In this document: piece after piece, positions 26,731 through 35,534 of the stretch
Numbering within the stretch: position 1 is the first letter of the stretch
Layout: each line of letters starts with the position of its first letter
Origin: Naumannella cuiyingiana
GTDB lineage: Bacteria > Actinomycetota > Actinomycetes > Propionibacteriales > Propionibacteriaceae
DNA: 64,000 nucleotides
Direction: 5' to 3'
NCBI RefSeq assembly: GCF_013408305.1
Contig: NZ_JACBZS010000001.1
Coordinates: forward strand, 1,426,001 to 1,490,000
The notes under the pieces: model-generated
Databases searched by the model: none
The model's input: only the letters and a program-made list of their open reading frames with translations
Told to the model about the DNA's origin: nothing
Position numbers and translations under genes: made by a program

Positions 26731-27843
26731 TCAGCTCGCGCTGCGGTCGTCGGCGCGGGTGGCGTCGCGGACCTGTCCGACCAGTTCCTCCAAGACGTCT
26801 TCCAGGGCGATCACGCCGAGCGTCTCGTCGTCCTCGCCGAGCACCGCCGCCATGTGCGCGCGGCGCGCCTGCATCATCTGCATCGCCCCGCGCAGCGGGG
26901 TGTCCAAGCGGACGATCGGCATCGGACGCGTCCACTTGTTGTTGATCACGGTGTCGCGCGGCTCGCCGAGCGTGTCCTTGATGTGCACATAGCCGCGCAC
27001 CTCCGGCGCCGCCTCGTCGTGCTCGGCGAACACGGGGAACCGCGAGTAACCGGTCCGCGCGGTGAGATCCTCCAGATCGGCGACGCTCGACTCGGGGGTG
27101 ACCCAGGCGAGCTCGGCGAGCGGGAGCAGCACGGGCTCGATCGTCCGGTCGGAGAAGCTCAGGGCGCCCGACAACAGCTCATAGGACTGGTTCTTCAGCA
27201 TGCCCTCCTCGCGCGATTCCTCGACGATGCCGCGCACCTCCTCCGGCGTGTACGCCGAGGCAACCTCATCGCGCGGGGTCACCCCCATCGCGCGCAGGCT
27301 CAGGTTGGCGATCTGGTTCAGCACCCAGATCAGCGGCCGCAGCACCGTCACCACGAACATCAGCGGCGGGCCCAGCGTCAGCGAGGAGCGCTCGGGGGCG
27401 GCCAGCGCGATGTTCTTCGGCACCATTTCGCCGAGCACGACGTGCAGCAACACCACGATGCTGATCGCGATCACGAACGAGATCACCCCGGTCGCCTCCG
27501 CCGGCAGGCCGGTCATCGCGACCAGCGGCCCGAGCAGGGTCGCCAGGCCGGGCTCGGCGATCGCGCCCAGCAACACCGTGCAGACGGTGATGCCGAGCTG
27601 CGCGCCGGCCATCATCAGCGACACCTCGCCCATCGCCCGCAGCGTCGTCCGCGCCCGCCCCGAGCCCTCCCGGGCGAGCGGTTCGATCTTGGTACGCCGA
27701 ACCGAGATCAGCGCGAACTCAGCGCCGACGAAGAAGGCGTTGAACAACAACAGCGCGACGCCGAGCCAGAGCGCGACCTGGACCGGCACCACCGACTCGG
27801 CCATAACCGGAAGGACAGGCATCACCGGAAGAACGGGCATCAT
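26731..27843 (-). CDS. CNNM/CorC family membrane protein (DUF21 plus CBS pair)
   Basis: 370 residues: an N-terminal DUF21 domain with four hydrophobic segments (about 15-190) including GEMVPKNIAL, then a CBS pair (about 215-345; FSDRTIEPVL, GYSRFPVF, GVIALEDVLEELVG). It lacks the C-terminal CorC_HlyC transporter-associated domain that its upstream neighbour has. The family is linked to Mg2+ or Co2+ efflux. The start overlaps the upstream stop (ATGA), giving a paralogous pair that may work as a heterodimer (inference). The N-terminus has a tandem MPVLPV motif. Confidence 0.88.
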   Translation of the reverse strand: MMPVLPVMPVLPVMAESVVPVQVALWLGVALLLFNAFFVGAEFALISVRRTKIEPLAREGSGRARTTLRAMGEVSLMMAGAQLGITVCTVLLGAIAEPGLATLLGPLVAMTGLPAEATGVISFVIAISIVVLLHVVLGEMVPKNIALAAPERSSLTLGPPLMFVVTVLRPLIWVLNQIANLSLRAMGVTPRDEVASAYTPEEVRGIVEESREEGMLKNQSYELLSGALSFSDRTIEPVLLPLAELAWVTPESSVADLEDLTARTGYSRFPVFAEHDEAAPEVRGYVHIKDTLGEPRDTVINNKWTRPMPIVRLDTPLRGAMQMMQARRAHMAAVLGEDDETLGVIALEDVLEELVGQVRDATRADDRSAS

Positions 27844-29237
27844 CCGAGCGCCCCCGATCGCCGCTCCGGGTGCTCGTCCACCAGATCGTCCAGCACCACC
27901 ATCCGCAACCGGTCGACCCGGCGCCCGTCCATCCGCTCGACGGTCAGCCTGACCTGGTACTCGCCCACCTCGTCGGCGCCGTCGGCGTCGAGATCGACCT
28001 GACGGGCGACCGCGACCGTCACGGTGTCGCCGGCGGCCGGGATCGCCCCGAACAGCGTGACGAACATGCCGGCGACGGTGTCGTAGTACTCGCCCTCGGG
28101 CAGCGACACCCCGGTCCGCTCGGCGATCTCGTCCGGCCGCAGCAGCCCCGAGACCGCCCAACTGCCGTCGCGGCGGCGACGCAGCCCCGACGATGCGGTG
28201 TCGTGCTCGTCGGCGATGTCGCCGACCAGCTCCTCGACCACGTCCTCGAGCGTGACCAGGCCGGCCGTGCCGCCGTATTCGTCGACGACCAGCACCACTT
28301 GCATCCCCTCGTCGCGCAACTGGGTCAGCAGCGGATCGAGCTGCAGCGTCTCCGGCACCAGCACCGGCCGGCTCATCCGCTCGGCGACCCTGACCGCGTC
28401 GCGGTCGTCCGGTGCCACGGCGACCGCATCCTTGACGTGCACGATGCCGACCACGTCGTCTGCCTCCTCGCCGCGGCCGGTCACCGGGAACCGGGAGTGC
28501 CCGGTGGCCCGGGACGCGTCCAGCACGGCCTGTACCGGCGCATCGGCGCGGACGGTGTGCATACGCACGCGCGGGGTCATGATGTCGGCCGCGGTCAGAT
28601 TCGCGAAGGCCAGCGAGCGTTCCATCAGCGTCGCGGTCTCGGTGTCGAGCATGCCCTGGTGGGCCGAGCGGCGGACCAGGGAGGCGATCTCCTCGGGCGA
28701 CCGGACCGAACGCAACTCCTCCTGCGGCTCGAAGCCGAGCAGTCGCACGATCGCGTTGGCGGCGCCGTTGCACAGCCGGATGGGCACGTACAGCGCGGCG
28801 GTGATGATCCGCATCGGGAGCTGGGTGAGCTTGGCGGTACGCATCGGCGCGGCGATCGCGAGATTCTTCGGGACCAGCTCGCCGTAGACCATTGTCACGA
28901 CATTGGCCGCCACCAGTGCGGCGCCGAGGGCGATCGGCCCGATGGCCATCTCGGGTACGCCGGCCGCGGCCAACGGGGTACGCAACAACTCGGCCACCGC
29001 GGGCTCGGCGAGGAAACCGATCGCCAGGTTGGTCAAGGTGATGCCGACCTGGGCACCGGACAGTTGGGTGGAGAGCTGGGTGAGGGCCTTGTCCAGGCCC
29101 TGGGCGGCGCGATCGCCCGCCTCGGCCTCACGGCGTACCTGTCCGCGATCGACCGTGACGAAGGAAAATTCGGCTGCGACGAAGATGCCGCACAAGAAGA
29201 CGAGCGCGATGGCGATGGCCAGCAGGACCCAGCTCAT
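27840..29237 (-). CDS. CNNM/CorC family membrane protein (DUF21, CBS pair, CorC_HlyC domain)
   Basis: 465 residues in the full-length arrangement: DUF21 transmembrane domain (about 1-190; includes YGELVPKNLAIA), CBS pair (about 210-345; ADIMTPRVRM, VVLVVDEYGG, LVTLEDVVEELVGDI), and the CorC_HlyC domain (about 360-445; RRDGSWAVSGLL, YYDTVAGMFV). Homologues act in Mg2+/Co2+ homeostasis. An AGGAG site precedes the ATG. It is the first gene of a two-gene operon with a shorter paralogue and is divergent from the lipoprotein gene at 29403. Confidence 0.92.
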   Translation of the reverse strand: MSWVLLAIAIALVFLCGIFVAAEFSFVTVDRGQVRREAEAGDRAAQGLDKALTQLSTQLSGAQVGITLTNLAIGFLAEPAVAELLRTPLAAAGVPEMAIGPIALGAALVAANVVTMVYGELVPKNLAIAAPMRTAKLTQLPMRIITAALYVPIRLCNGAANAIVRLLGFEPQEELRSVRSPEEIASLVRRSAHQGMLDTETATLMERSLAFANLTAADIMTPRVRMHTVRADAPVQAVLDASRATGHSRFPVTGRGEEADDVVGIVHVKDAVAVAPDDRDAVRVAERMSRPVLVPETLQLDPLLTQLRDEGMQVVLVVDEYGGTAGLVTLEDVVEELVGDIADEHDTASSGLRRRRDGSWAVSGLLRPDEIAERTGVSLPEGEYYDTVAGMFVTLFGAIPAAGDTVTVAVARQVDLDADGADEVGEYQVRLTVERMDGRRVDRLRMVVLDDLVDEHPERRSGALG

Positions 29238-29402
29238 GAGCGAGCTCCTGCCGGCGAAGTACTACAGGGTTCGTCGGGCGGTGGGGGCAACGCAGAGTCG
29301 TCCATGGCGTCGGAAGCGTAGCAGCCGAGATCGCGCCGCCGAAGCGCGCGCTGGCCCCCCGCGGGCCGAGAATCCCGGCATGCACGCGATCGGCGCCCGG
29401 CG

Positions 29403-30386
29403 ATGAATCGGCGAAGCTTCGCGGTCGCCGCGGGGCTGGTGCCGCTGCTGGCGGGCTGTTCGGTGGCGCCGTTCGATGCGGTCGCCGAAGCCCGCGCGCG
29501 GGCCGAGCGGGAGTTCCCGGGCGAGCTGTGGGTGGTCCGCGCCGCCTGGGCACCGGGTGCGATCTTCTTCCCCGCACTGACCGCGACCTACGGCTTCGTC
29601 GACGAACCCGACGGCGCGGTGACGATCCGCGACAACGTGCGGCTGGCCGACGCCTACGCCACCGGCCGCGAGGAGTCGGCCAGTTTCCGCGGCCTGCGCG
29701 ATGCGTTCGCCGCCGGCGGGTTCGTCACCCTGGGCAGCGCGCCGCCACCCGCCCCGAGCTCGACGACCACCCCGCCGGGACTGATCACCGGATCGATCGA
29801 CATCGACGACGGCGGGCTGGACTTCGCGGCGATGTGCGACCGGATCGAGACGGTCGCGCGCGACTGGCTGGCCGCGCGGTCCCGTGCCGGGCTGCCCGGG
29901 GTGAGCCACGTCAACGTGTCGGTGATTCCGCGGCAGTGGGCGGCCGGCATCCCCGCGGTGGCGCCGCCGACGCTCGCCGCCTACGCACAGGTGGAGCGGA
30001 GGTTGTTGCTGGGCACGGTCGCGGCGTACCAGATCTCGATCGGCGACGATGCGCGCCCGGTTGCCGCGAACATCGGTCCCGCGTTGCCCGACCACACCGC
30101 GATCGGGGCGCTGGCGGCCCGGCTCGCCTCGGCCGCGAAGGAATGGGCCGCGGCGAGGCATCCCGACCTGGCCGTCGGCGAGAGGGCGAGCTGGCGGCTG
30201 GAGTCACCGGACCGGTTGCGGAGCTGGGTGACCTGCTGCGCCGGGCCGACCTGCGGTCGCGGCGACCTGCCGGTCGGCCTGATCGCGCTGAGCAGCACGC
30301 CCGACGGCGCGGATCCGCGCGACTTCCGGCTGCTGCTCGGCGCCGAGGGCGCGGACATCCCCGAGCCGGAGCGCCTGGGGCGCTGA
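29403..30386 (+). CDS. Lipoprotein of unknown function
   Basis: 327 residues with a lipoprotein signal (MNRRSFAVAAG, lipobox LLAGC with Cys19). I recognise no family. The mature part appears as two alpha/beta halves joined by a Pro/Ser/Thr stretch (about 115-125), and a CCAGPTCGRGD cluster near residue 278 could form a disulfide. The N-terminal RR suggests either a Tat signal or a normal Sec lipoprotein signal. It is transcribed alone, and its end lies 61 bases before the sulfur-operon leader peptide. Confidence 0.7.
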   Translation: MNRRSFAVAAGLVPLLAGCSVAPFDAVAEARARAEREFPGELWVVRAAWAPGAIFFPALTATYGFVDEPDGAVTIRDNVRLADAYATGREESASFRGLRDAFAAGGFVTLGSAPPPAPSSTTTPPGLITGSIDIDDGGLDFAAMCDRIETVARDWLAARSRAGLPGVSHVNVSVIPRQWAAGIPAVAPPTLAAYAQVERRLLLGTVAAYQISIGDDARPVAANIGPALPDHTAIGALAARLASAAKEWAAARHPDLAVGERASWRLESPDRLRSWVTCCAGPTCGRGDLPVGLIALSSTPDGADPRDFRLLLGAEGADIPEPERLGR

Positions 30387-30447
30387 GTCCATCTGGCCCC
30401 GATTCCTACATGCCGGACACGGGTTGGGTCGGGTTGAGAATTCAAGC

Positions 30448-30534
30448 ATGCTTGTGCTCATGGCGAATCTGCTCGTCACACGGATCCACGTGGACATGAT
30501 GCTGATCGACAGCGCCGTCTGTCGCATGCGCTGA
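30448..30534 (+). CDS. Leader peptide of the sulfate-assimilation operon (28 aa)
   Basis: A short frame reads MLVLMANLLVTRIHV..., then ends SAVCRMR just before TGA. An inner ATG at 30460 would give 24 residues. The LLVTRxHVDM...SAVCR pattern matches the putative leader peptides annotated upstream of sulfur genes in streptomycetes and relatives. It lies 82 bases upstream of sir. No strong ribosome binding site precedes it, and GAGAAT seven bases before the ATG could be a -10 box of a leaderless transcript. A hairpin overlaps its stop codon. I infer cysteine- or translation-dependent control of the operon. Confidence 0.7.
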   Translation: MLVLMANLLVTRIHVDMMLIDSAVCRMR

Positions 30535-30598
30535 CCCGGCACACCAGCCGGGTCCATCGACGCGCCCCCGCCCCTGTCACCGGTACGCCCCGCGTACC
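30533..30598 (+). promoter_or_regulatory. Two hairpins between leader peptide and sir (attenuator candidate)
   Basis: Hairpin 1: GACCCGGC (30533-30540) pairs with GCCGGGTC (30547-30554), starting inside the leader's TGA, so a ribosome at the stop would melt it. Hairpin 2: GGTACGC (30582-30588) pairs with GCGTACC (30592-30598), ending a few bases before the sir ribosome binding site (GAGGAA). The arrangement fits translation-coupled attenuation or control of ribosome access. No U tract is present, so any termination would not be classic intrinsic. Confidence 0.5.
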
Positions 30599-30616
30599 CC
30601 TCCACGAGGAATCCCG

Positions 30617-32311
30617 ATGCCCACGACCACCGAGTCGAGCTCCGAGCGCCGCACCCGCGGCGGCAAGCCGAAGACCACCGGCGCCTGGGCCGATGGCGAC
30701 CGGACGCCGCTCAACCACAACGAGGAGTTCAAGGCCGCCGACGACGGCCTGAACGTGCGCACCCGGATCATCGAGACGTACGCCAAGGAGGGCTTCGCCT
30801 CCATCCCGGGCGATGACCTTCGGGGGCGGATGCGCTGGTGGGGCCTCTACACCCAGCGCCGCCCCGGGATCGACGGCCGGCGTACCGGCAGCCTGCCCGC
30901 CGAGGAGCTGGACGACGAGTTCTTCATGCTCCGGATCCGCAGCGACGGCGGCGCGCTGTCCGGTGATCAACTGCGCGTGATCGCGCAGATCTCGGTCGAG
31001 TTCGCCCGCGACACCGCCGACATCACCGACCGGCAGAACATCCAGTTGCACTGGATCCGGATCGAGGACGTACCGGAGATCTGGCGGCGGTTGGAGGCGG
31101 TCGGGCTGTCCAGCGCCGAGGCGTGCGGCGACACCCCCCGGGTGATCCTCGGTTCGCCGGTCGCCGGGCTGGCCGCCGACGAGGTGATCGACGGCACGCC
31201 GGCGATCGAGGAGATCCAGCGCCGCTACATCGGCAGCCCGGAGTTCTCCAACCTGCCGCGCAAGTTCAAGACCGCGATCTCCGGCTCCCCGGCGCTCGAT
31301 GTCGCCCACGAGATCAACGACGTGTCCTTCGTCGGGGTGAACCATCCCGATCACGGTCCGGGATTCGACCTGTGGGTCGGCGGCGGCCTGTCCACGAACC
31401 CGATGTTCGCCCAGCGGCTCGGCGCGTGGGTGCCGCTGGCGGAAGTGCCGGAGGTGTGGGCCGGCGTGGTCGGGATCTTCCGCGACTACGGCTATCGCCG
31501 GCTGCGGCACCGCGCCCGGCTGAAGTTCCTGGTGGCCGACTGGGGTCCGGAGAAGTTCCGCGAGGTGCTGGAGGGGGAGTATCTGCAGCGGCCGCTGATC
31601 GACGGCCCCGCCCCGGCCGGCGCGCCGGACGACCGGCGTGATCATGTCGGCGCACACGCCCAGCACGACGGCAACTTCTGGGTCGGTGTGACGCCGATCG
31701 GCGGCCGGGTCTCGGGCACGACGCTGCTCGCCGTGGCCGAACTGGCCGGACGGTACGCCTCGGGCCGGGTCCGGCTCACCCCGCACCAGAAGCTGCTGGT
31801 CCTCGACGTGCCGGCCGACGACGTGCCGGCCGTGGAGAACGGGCTGGCCGAGCTCGGCCTGACCGCCCGCCCGAGCGAGTTCCGGCGCGGGGTGATGGCC
31901 TGCACCGGGATCGAGTTCTGCAAGCTGGCGCTGGTCGAGACGAAGGCGCGGGCGCGCAGCGTGGTCGATGAGCTGGAGCGTCGGCTGCCCGATTTCGACT
32001 CGCCGCTGTCGGTGCACCTCAACGGCTGCCCCAACTCCTGTGCCCGGTTCCAGGTCGCCGACATCGGGCTCAAGGGCCTGGTGATGGACGACGCCGACGG
32101 CAATCCCGTCGACGGTTTCCAGGTGCATCTGGGCGGTACGCTCGGGGCCGAGCCGAGCCTGGCCCGCAAGACCCGCGCCCTGCGGGTCAGCGCCGATGAT
32201 CTTGTCGACTACATCGAGCGGGTGACCACGAACTATCTGGCCGATCGTGACGGCGAGGCCGAGAGCTTCGCCGGCTGGGCGCGCCGCGCCGACGAGGACC
32301 TCCTGCGATGA
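30617..32311 (+). CDS. sir: Ferredoxin-dependent sulfite reductase
   Basis: A 564-residue nitrite/sulfite reductase with two ferredoxin-like half domains. It reduces sulfite to sulfide with six electrons. The 4Fe-4S/siroheme ligands are Cys429 and Cys435 (CTGIEFC) and Cys471 and Cys475 (NGCPNSC). DITDRQNIQLHW is the conserved substrate/siroheme segment. Organisation matches actinobacterial SirA, and downstream genes supply sulfite (cysH, cysD, cysN) and siroheme (cysG, chelatase). GAGGAA precedes the ATG. It is the first structural gene of an eight-kilobase operon controlled by the leader peptide region. Confidence 0.93.
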   Translation: MPTTTESSSERRTRGGKPKTTGAWADGDRTPLNHNEEFKAADDGLNVRTRIIETYAKEGFASIPGDDLRGRMRWWGLYTQRRPGIDGRRTGSLPAEELDDEFFMLRIRSDGGALSGDQLRVIAQISVEFARDTADITDRQNIQLHWIRIEDVPEIWRRLEAVGLSSAEACGDTPRVILGSPVAGLAADEVIDGTPAIEEIQRRYIGSPEFSNLPRKFKTAISGSPALDVAHEINDVSFVGVNHPDHGPGFDLWVGGGLSTNPMFAQRLGAWVPLAEVPEVWAGVVGIFRDYGYRRLRHRARLKFLVADWGPEKFREVLEGEYLQRPLIDGPAPAGAPDDRRDHVGAHAQHDGNFWVGVTPIGGRVSGTTLLAVAELAGRYASGRVRLTPHQKLLVLDVPADDVPAVENGLAELGLTARPSEFRRGVMACTGIEFCKLALVETKARARSVVDELERRLPDFDSPLSVHLNGCPNSCARFQVADIGLKGLVMDDADGNPVDGFQVHLGGTLGAEPSLARKTRALRVSADDLVDYIERVTTNYLADRDGEAESFAGWARRADEDLLR

Positions 32312-32327
32312 ACCGGCCGGGGTCGAG

Positions 32328-32522
32328 ATGAGCGAGGACAATCTGCGCGCGGTGCCCTATTTCTGCCCGTTCTGCGGGGAGGAGGACCTGCGCCCCGTCG
32401 AGGAGCCGGGCAACGGCTGGCTGTGCCGGTCCTGCGCGCGGGTCTTCTCGGTGCGCATGCATCGCCTGGAGCGGGCCATCGTGCCCGGCCACATCGCCGC
32501 CTCCGAGGGAGAGCAAGCATGA
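32328..32522 (+). CDS. Small zinc-ribbon protein between sir and cysH (64 aa)
   Basis: 64 residues with two CxxC pairs (CPFC near residue 13 and CRSC near 34), a typical zinc or rubredoxin-like knuckle. It sits between sulfite reductase and APS reductase and overlaps cysH by four bases (ATGA). Similar small proteins occur at the same place in streptomycete sulfur operons (from general knowledge). It may bind zinc or act as an assembly or electron-transfer helper; neither is shown by sequence alone. Confidence 0.85.
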   Translation: MSEDNLRAVPYFCPFCGEEDLRPVEEPGNGWLCRSCARVFSVRMHRLERAIVPGHIAASEGEQA

Positions 32523-33292
32523 TCGAACTCGAGGTCAACGGCGCTCCCGCCGATGCGGCACCGGCCGACGTGAGGCTGGAGCCGGCGGAGCTGGACCGGC
32601 TGGTCGCGGCCGGGCGGGCAGCGGTCCCGGAGCGCTCGGACAGCTATCAGGACCGGGTGGCGACCGCGCGGGCGGCGCTGGCCTGGGCGCACGAGACCTT
32701 CGGCGAGCGGGTCACCGTGGCGAGCTCGATGGGCGATGAGGTGTTGGTCCACCTGGCCGGTGAGTCCGCGGCCGGGATCGAGGTGTTCTTCCTCGACACC
32801 GGCTACCACTTCGACGAGACGATCGAGACCCGGGACGCGTTCGAGGTGCTGGCACCGGTCAAGCTGATCACGATCACGCCGCGGCTGACGGTCGCCGAGC
32901 AGGACGCCGAGTACGGCCCGAAGCTGCATGATCGCGATCCCGACGCCTGCTGCGCCATGCGCAAGGTCGAGCCGATGGAGCGCGCGCTGTCCGCGCGATC
33001 GGCCTGGGTGACGGGGATGCGCCGGGTGGACGCTCCGACGCGTACCGACATCGAGATCATCGGCATCGACGCCAAGCGCGGCAAGATCAAGATCAATCCG
33101 ATCGCGGCCTGGACCGACGAGGACGTGGCGCGGTTCACCAAGGAGAACTACGTCTACGAGAATCCCCTGCGGGAGCTGGGGTACGCCTCGATCGGCTGCG
33201 CGCCCTGCACGCGGGCGGTCAAGCCCGGAGAAGACCCCCGAGCCGGCCGTTGGGCGGGCAGGGCCAAGACGGAATGCGGACTGCACACATGA
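32519..33292 (+). CDS. cysH: APS reductase (4Fe-4S phosphoadenylyl/adenylyl-sulfate reductase)
   Basis: 257 residues. It reduces adenylyl-sulfate to sulfite with thioredoxin. The P-loop-like TVASSMGDE lies near residue 62. The iron-sulfur cysteines are present as CCAMRKV and IGCAPC, marking the assimilatory APS-specific class rather than Fe-S-free PAPS reductase. The catalytic Cys is in the C-terminal KTECGLH motif. It overlaps both neighbours by four bases (ATGA on each side), so translation is coupled along the operon. Confidence 0.93.
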   Translation: MIELEVNGAPADAAPADVRLEPAELDRLVAAGRAAVPERSDSYQDRVATARAALAWAHETFGERVTVASSMGDEVLVHLAGESAAGIEVFFLDTGYHFDETIETRDAFEVLAPVKLITITPRLTVAEQDAEYGPKLHDRDPDACCAMRKVEPMERALSARSAWVTGMRRVDAPTRTDIEIIGIDAKRGKIKINPIAAWTDEDVARFTKENYVYENPLRELGYASIGCAPCTRAVKPGEDPRAGRWAGRAKTECGLHT

Positions 33293-34227
33293 CCTCGACC
33301 GACACCATCTCGCCCACGACCGCCGCCGCGGGCGGCGGCCTTGATCAGCTCGACGAGCTCGAGTCGGAGGCGATCTACATCTTCCGCGAGGTCGCCGGCC
33401 AGTTCGAGCGGCCGGCCCTGCTGTTCTCCGGCGGCAAGGACTCGGTGCTGATGCTGCACCTGGCGCTGCGGGCGTTCGCGCCCGCGCGGCCCCCGCTGAC
33501 GCTGCTGCACGTCGACACCGGCCACAACTTCCCCGAGGTGCTGACCTTCCGGGACGAGATCGCGGCCCGCTACGGCCTGCGGTTGGAGGTGGCGAGCGTG
33601 CAGGACTATCTCGACGACGGACGGCTCACCGAGCGGCCCGACGGCACCCGCAACCCGCTGCAGACCCAGCCGCTGGTCGACGCCATCGCCGAGCACCGCT
33701 TCGACGCGGTCTTCGGCGGCGGGCGCCGCGACGAGGAGAAGGCGCGTGCCAAGGAGCGCGTGTTCAGCCTCCGGGATGCCTTCGGCGGTTGGGATCCCCG
33801 ACGCCAGCGCCCCGAGCTGTGGGATCTCTACAACGGCCGGCACGCACCGGGTGAGCACGTCCGGGTGTTCCCGCTGAGCAACTGGACCGAGCTGGACGTC
33901 TGGCGCTGGATCGCCCGGGAGGGCGTCGAACTGCCGAGCCTGTACTACGCCCACGAGCGCGAGCTGTTCGCCCGGGACGGGATGTGGCTGGCGCCGGGCG
34001 AGTGGGGCGGAGCGCGCGAGGGCGAGGAGGTGGCCCGGCGTACCGTCCGCTACCGCACGGTCGGCGACATGTCCTGCACCGGCGCGGTCGACTCGACCGC
34101 CCGCACCCCCGACGAGGTGATCATCGAGCTCGCCGCGACCCGGCTCACCGAGCGCGGCGCGACCCGCGCCGACGACCGGCTCTCGGAGGCCGCGATGGAG
34201 GACCGGAAGAAGGAAGGCTACTTCTGA
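33289..34227 (+). CDS. cysD: Sulfate adenylyltransferase subunit 2
   Basis: 312 residues of the ATP pyrophosphatase fold. The PP-loop motif LLFSGGKDS lies at about 42-50, followed by HVDTGHNFPE and the conserved FGGGRRDEEKARAKER. With CysN it makes APS from sulfate and ATP. The C-terminal SEAAMEDRKKEGYF is the standard CysD ending. The start was set at the ATGA overlap with cysH, and it overlaps cysN by one base. Confidence 0.95.
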   Translation: MTSTDTISPTTAAAGGGLDQLDELESEAIYIFREVAGQFERPALLFSGGKDSVLMLHLALRAFAPARPPLTLLHVDTGHNFPEVLTFRDEIAARYGLRLEVASVQDYLDDGRLTERPDGTRNPLQTQPLVDAIAEHRFDAVFGGGRRDEEKARAKERVFSLRDAFGGWDPRRQRPELWDLYNGRHAPGEHVRVFPLSNWTELDVWRWIAREGVELPSLYYAHERELFARDGMWLAPGEWGGAREGEEVARRTVRYRTVGDMSCTGAVDSTARTPDEVIIELAATRLTERGATRADDRLSEAAMEDRKKEGYF

Positions 34228-35534
34228 TGAGCCATGATCTGTTGCGGTTCGCGACGGCCGGCAGCGTCGACGACGGGAAGTCCACCCTCGTCGGCCGGCT
34301 GCTGCACGACACCAAGTCGATCCTCGCCGACCAGCTCGCGGCCGTCGAGCGTGCCAGCGCCGACCGGGGGCTCGCGGCGACCGATCTGGCGCTGCTCACC
34401 GATGGGCTACGGGCCGAGCGCGAGCAGGGCATCACGATCGATGTGGCGTACCGGTACTTCTCCACCCCCACCCGCTCCTATGTGCTCGCCGACACGCCCG
34501 GACACGTGCAGTACACCCGGAACATGGTCACCGGCGCCTCGACCGCCGAGCTGGCGCTGATCCTGGTCGACGCGCGGCACGGGATCGTGGAGCAGACCCG
34601 GCGGCACCTGGCCGTGACCGGGCTGCTCGGCGTGCGGCACGTCGCGCTGGCGGTGAACAAGATGGATCTGATCAACTTCGACGAGCCGACCTTCGACCAG
34701 ATCCGCGACGACTTCTCGCGGCTGGCCAAGGAGTTCGGCGTCGACGATGTGGCGGCGATCCCGGTCTCCGCGCTCGACGGGGACAATGTGGTGGACCGCA
34801 GCCAGCGGACCCCCTGGTACGCCGGACCGACGCTGCTGGAACACCTGGAGTCTGTCCCGGTCGGCGAATCGGCGACGCAGCAACCGTTCCGGTTCGCGGT
34901 GCAGTACGTGATCCGGCCCCGGTCGGCACAGTTTCCGGACTATCGCGGGTACGCCGGCCGGGTCTCCTCGGGCAGCGTGCGAGTCGGTGATGAGGTGATC
35001 ATCGCGCCGGGCGGACGGCCCAGCACGGTGATCGGGATCGACCGCGGGATCGCCGACGGCGGCCTGGAGGAGCTGACGCAGGCCCATGCGCCGCAGTCGG
35101 TGACGCTGCGGCTGGCCGACGATCTGGACATCTCCCGCGGCGACCTGATCGCCGCGGCGGACGCGGCGCCGGCGGTGGTCCGCGAGGTGACCGGGACGAC
35201 GGTCGTGGTGGCCGAGCGCCCGCTGCGCCCGCGCGACCGGGTGTTGGTGCGGATCGGCTCGCGGCATGTCCGCGGGATGATCACCGAGTTGTTGGACCGG
35301 ATCGACGTGACCACGCTGCAGCGCGGGCCGTCGCCCGAGTCGCTGGGGCTGAACGACCTCGGGCGGGTCCGGGTGCGGCTGGCCGAGCCGTCGCCCGTCG
35401 ACACCTATGCCGCCCTGCCGCGGACCGGCGCCTTCTTGTTGATCAGCGAGTCCGACGGCACCACGCTCGCGGCCGGGATGACCGAGGGCCCGCTCGTCTC
35501 GATCGACGCCGAACCCGAGGCCTGGGCGATATGA
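34227..35534 (+). CDS. cysN: Sulfate adenylyltransferase subunit 1 (GTPase)
   Basis: 435 residues of the EF-Tu-like GTPase that powers APS synthesis by CysD. G motifs are GSVDDGKST (G1), DTPGHVQYTRNM (G3) and NKMD (G4), followed by two beta-barrel domains. It is not fused to APS kinase (CysC), and no cysC lies in the operon. This agrees with an APS-reducing pathway that does not need PAPS. It overlaps cysD by one base and cysG by four. Confidence 0.95.
   Translation: MSHDLLRFATAGSVDDGKSTLVGRLLHDTKSILADQLAAVERASADRGLAATDLALLTDGLRAEREQGITIDVAYRYFSTPTRSYVLADTPGHVQYTRNMVTGASTAELALILVDARHGIVEQTRRHLAVTGLLGVRHVALAVNKMDLINFDEPTFDQIRDDFSRLAKEFGVDDVAAIPVSALDGDNVVDRSQRTPWYAGPTLLEHLESVPVGESATQQPFRFAVQYVIRPRSAQFPDYRGYAGRVSSGSVRVGDEVIIAPGGRPSTVIGIDRGIADGGLEELTQAHAPQSVTLRLADDLDISRGDLIAAADAAPAVVREVTGTTVVVAERPLRPRDRVLVRIGSRHVRGMITELLDRIDVTTLQRGPSPESLGLNDLGRVRVRLAEPSPVDTYAALPRTGAFLLISESDGTTLAAGMTEGPLVSIDAEPEAWAI

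Noticed and set aside
30387-30616. Metabolite riboswitch (SAM or cobalamin type) before sir
   Set aside because: The region is short and shows only simple hairpins and a leader peptide; none of the conserved riboswitch core motifs are visible.
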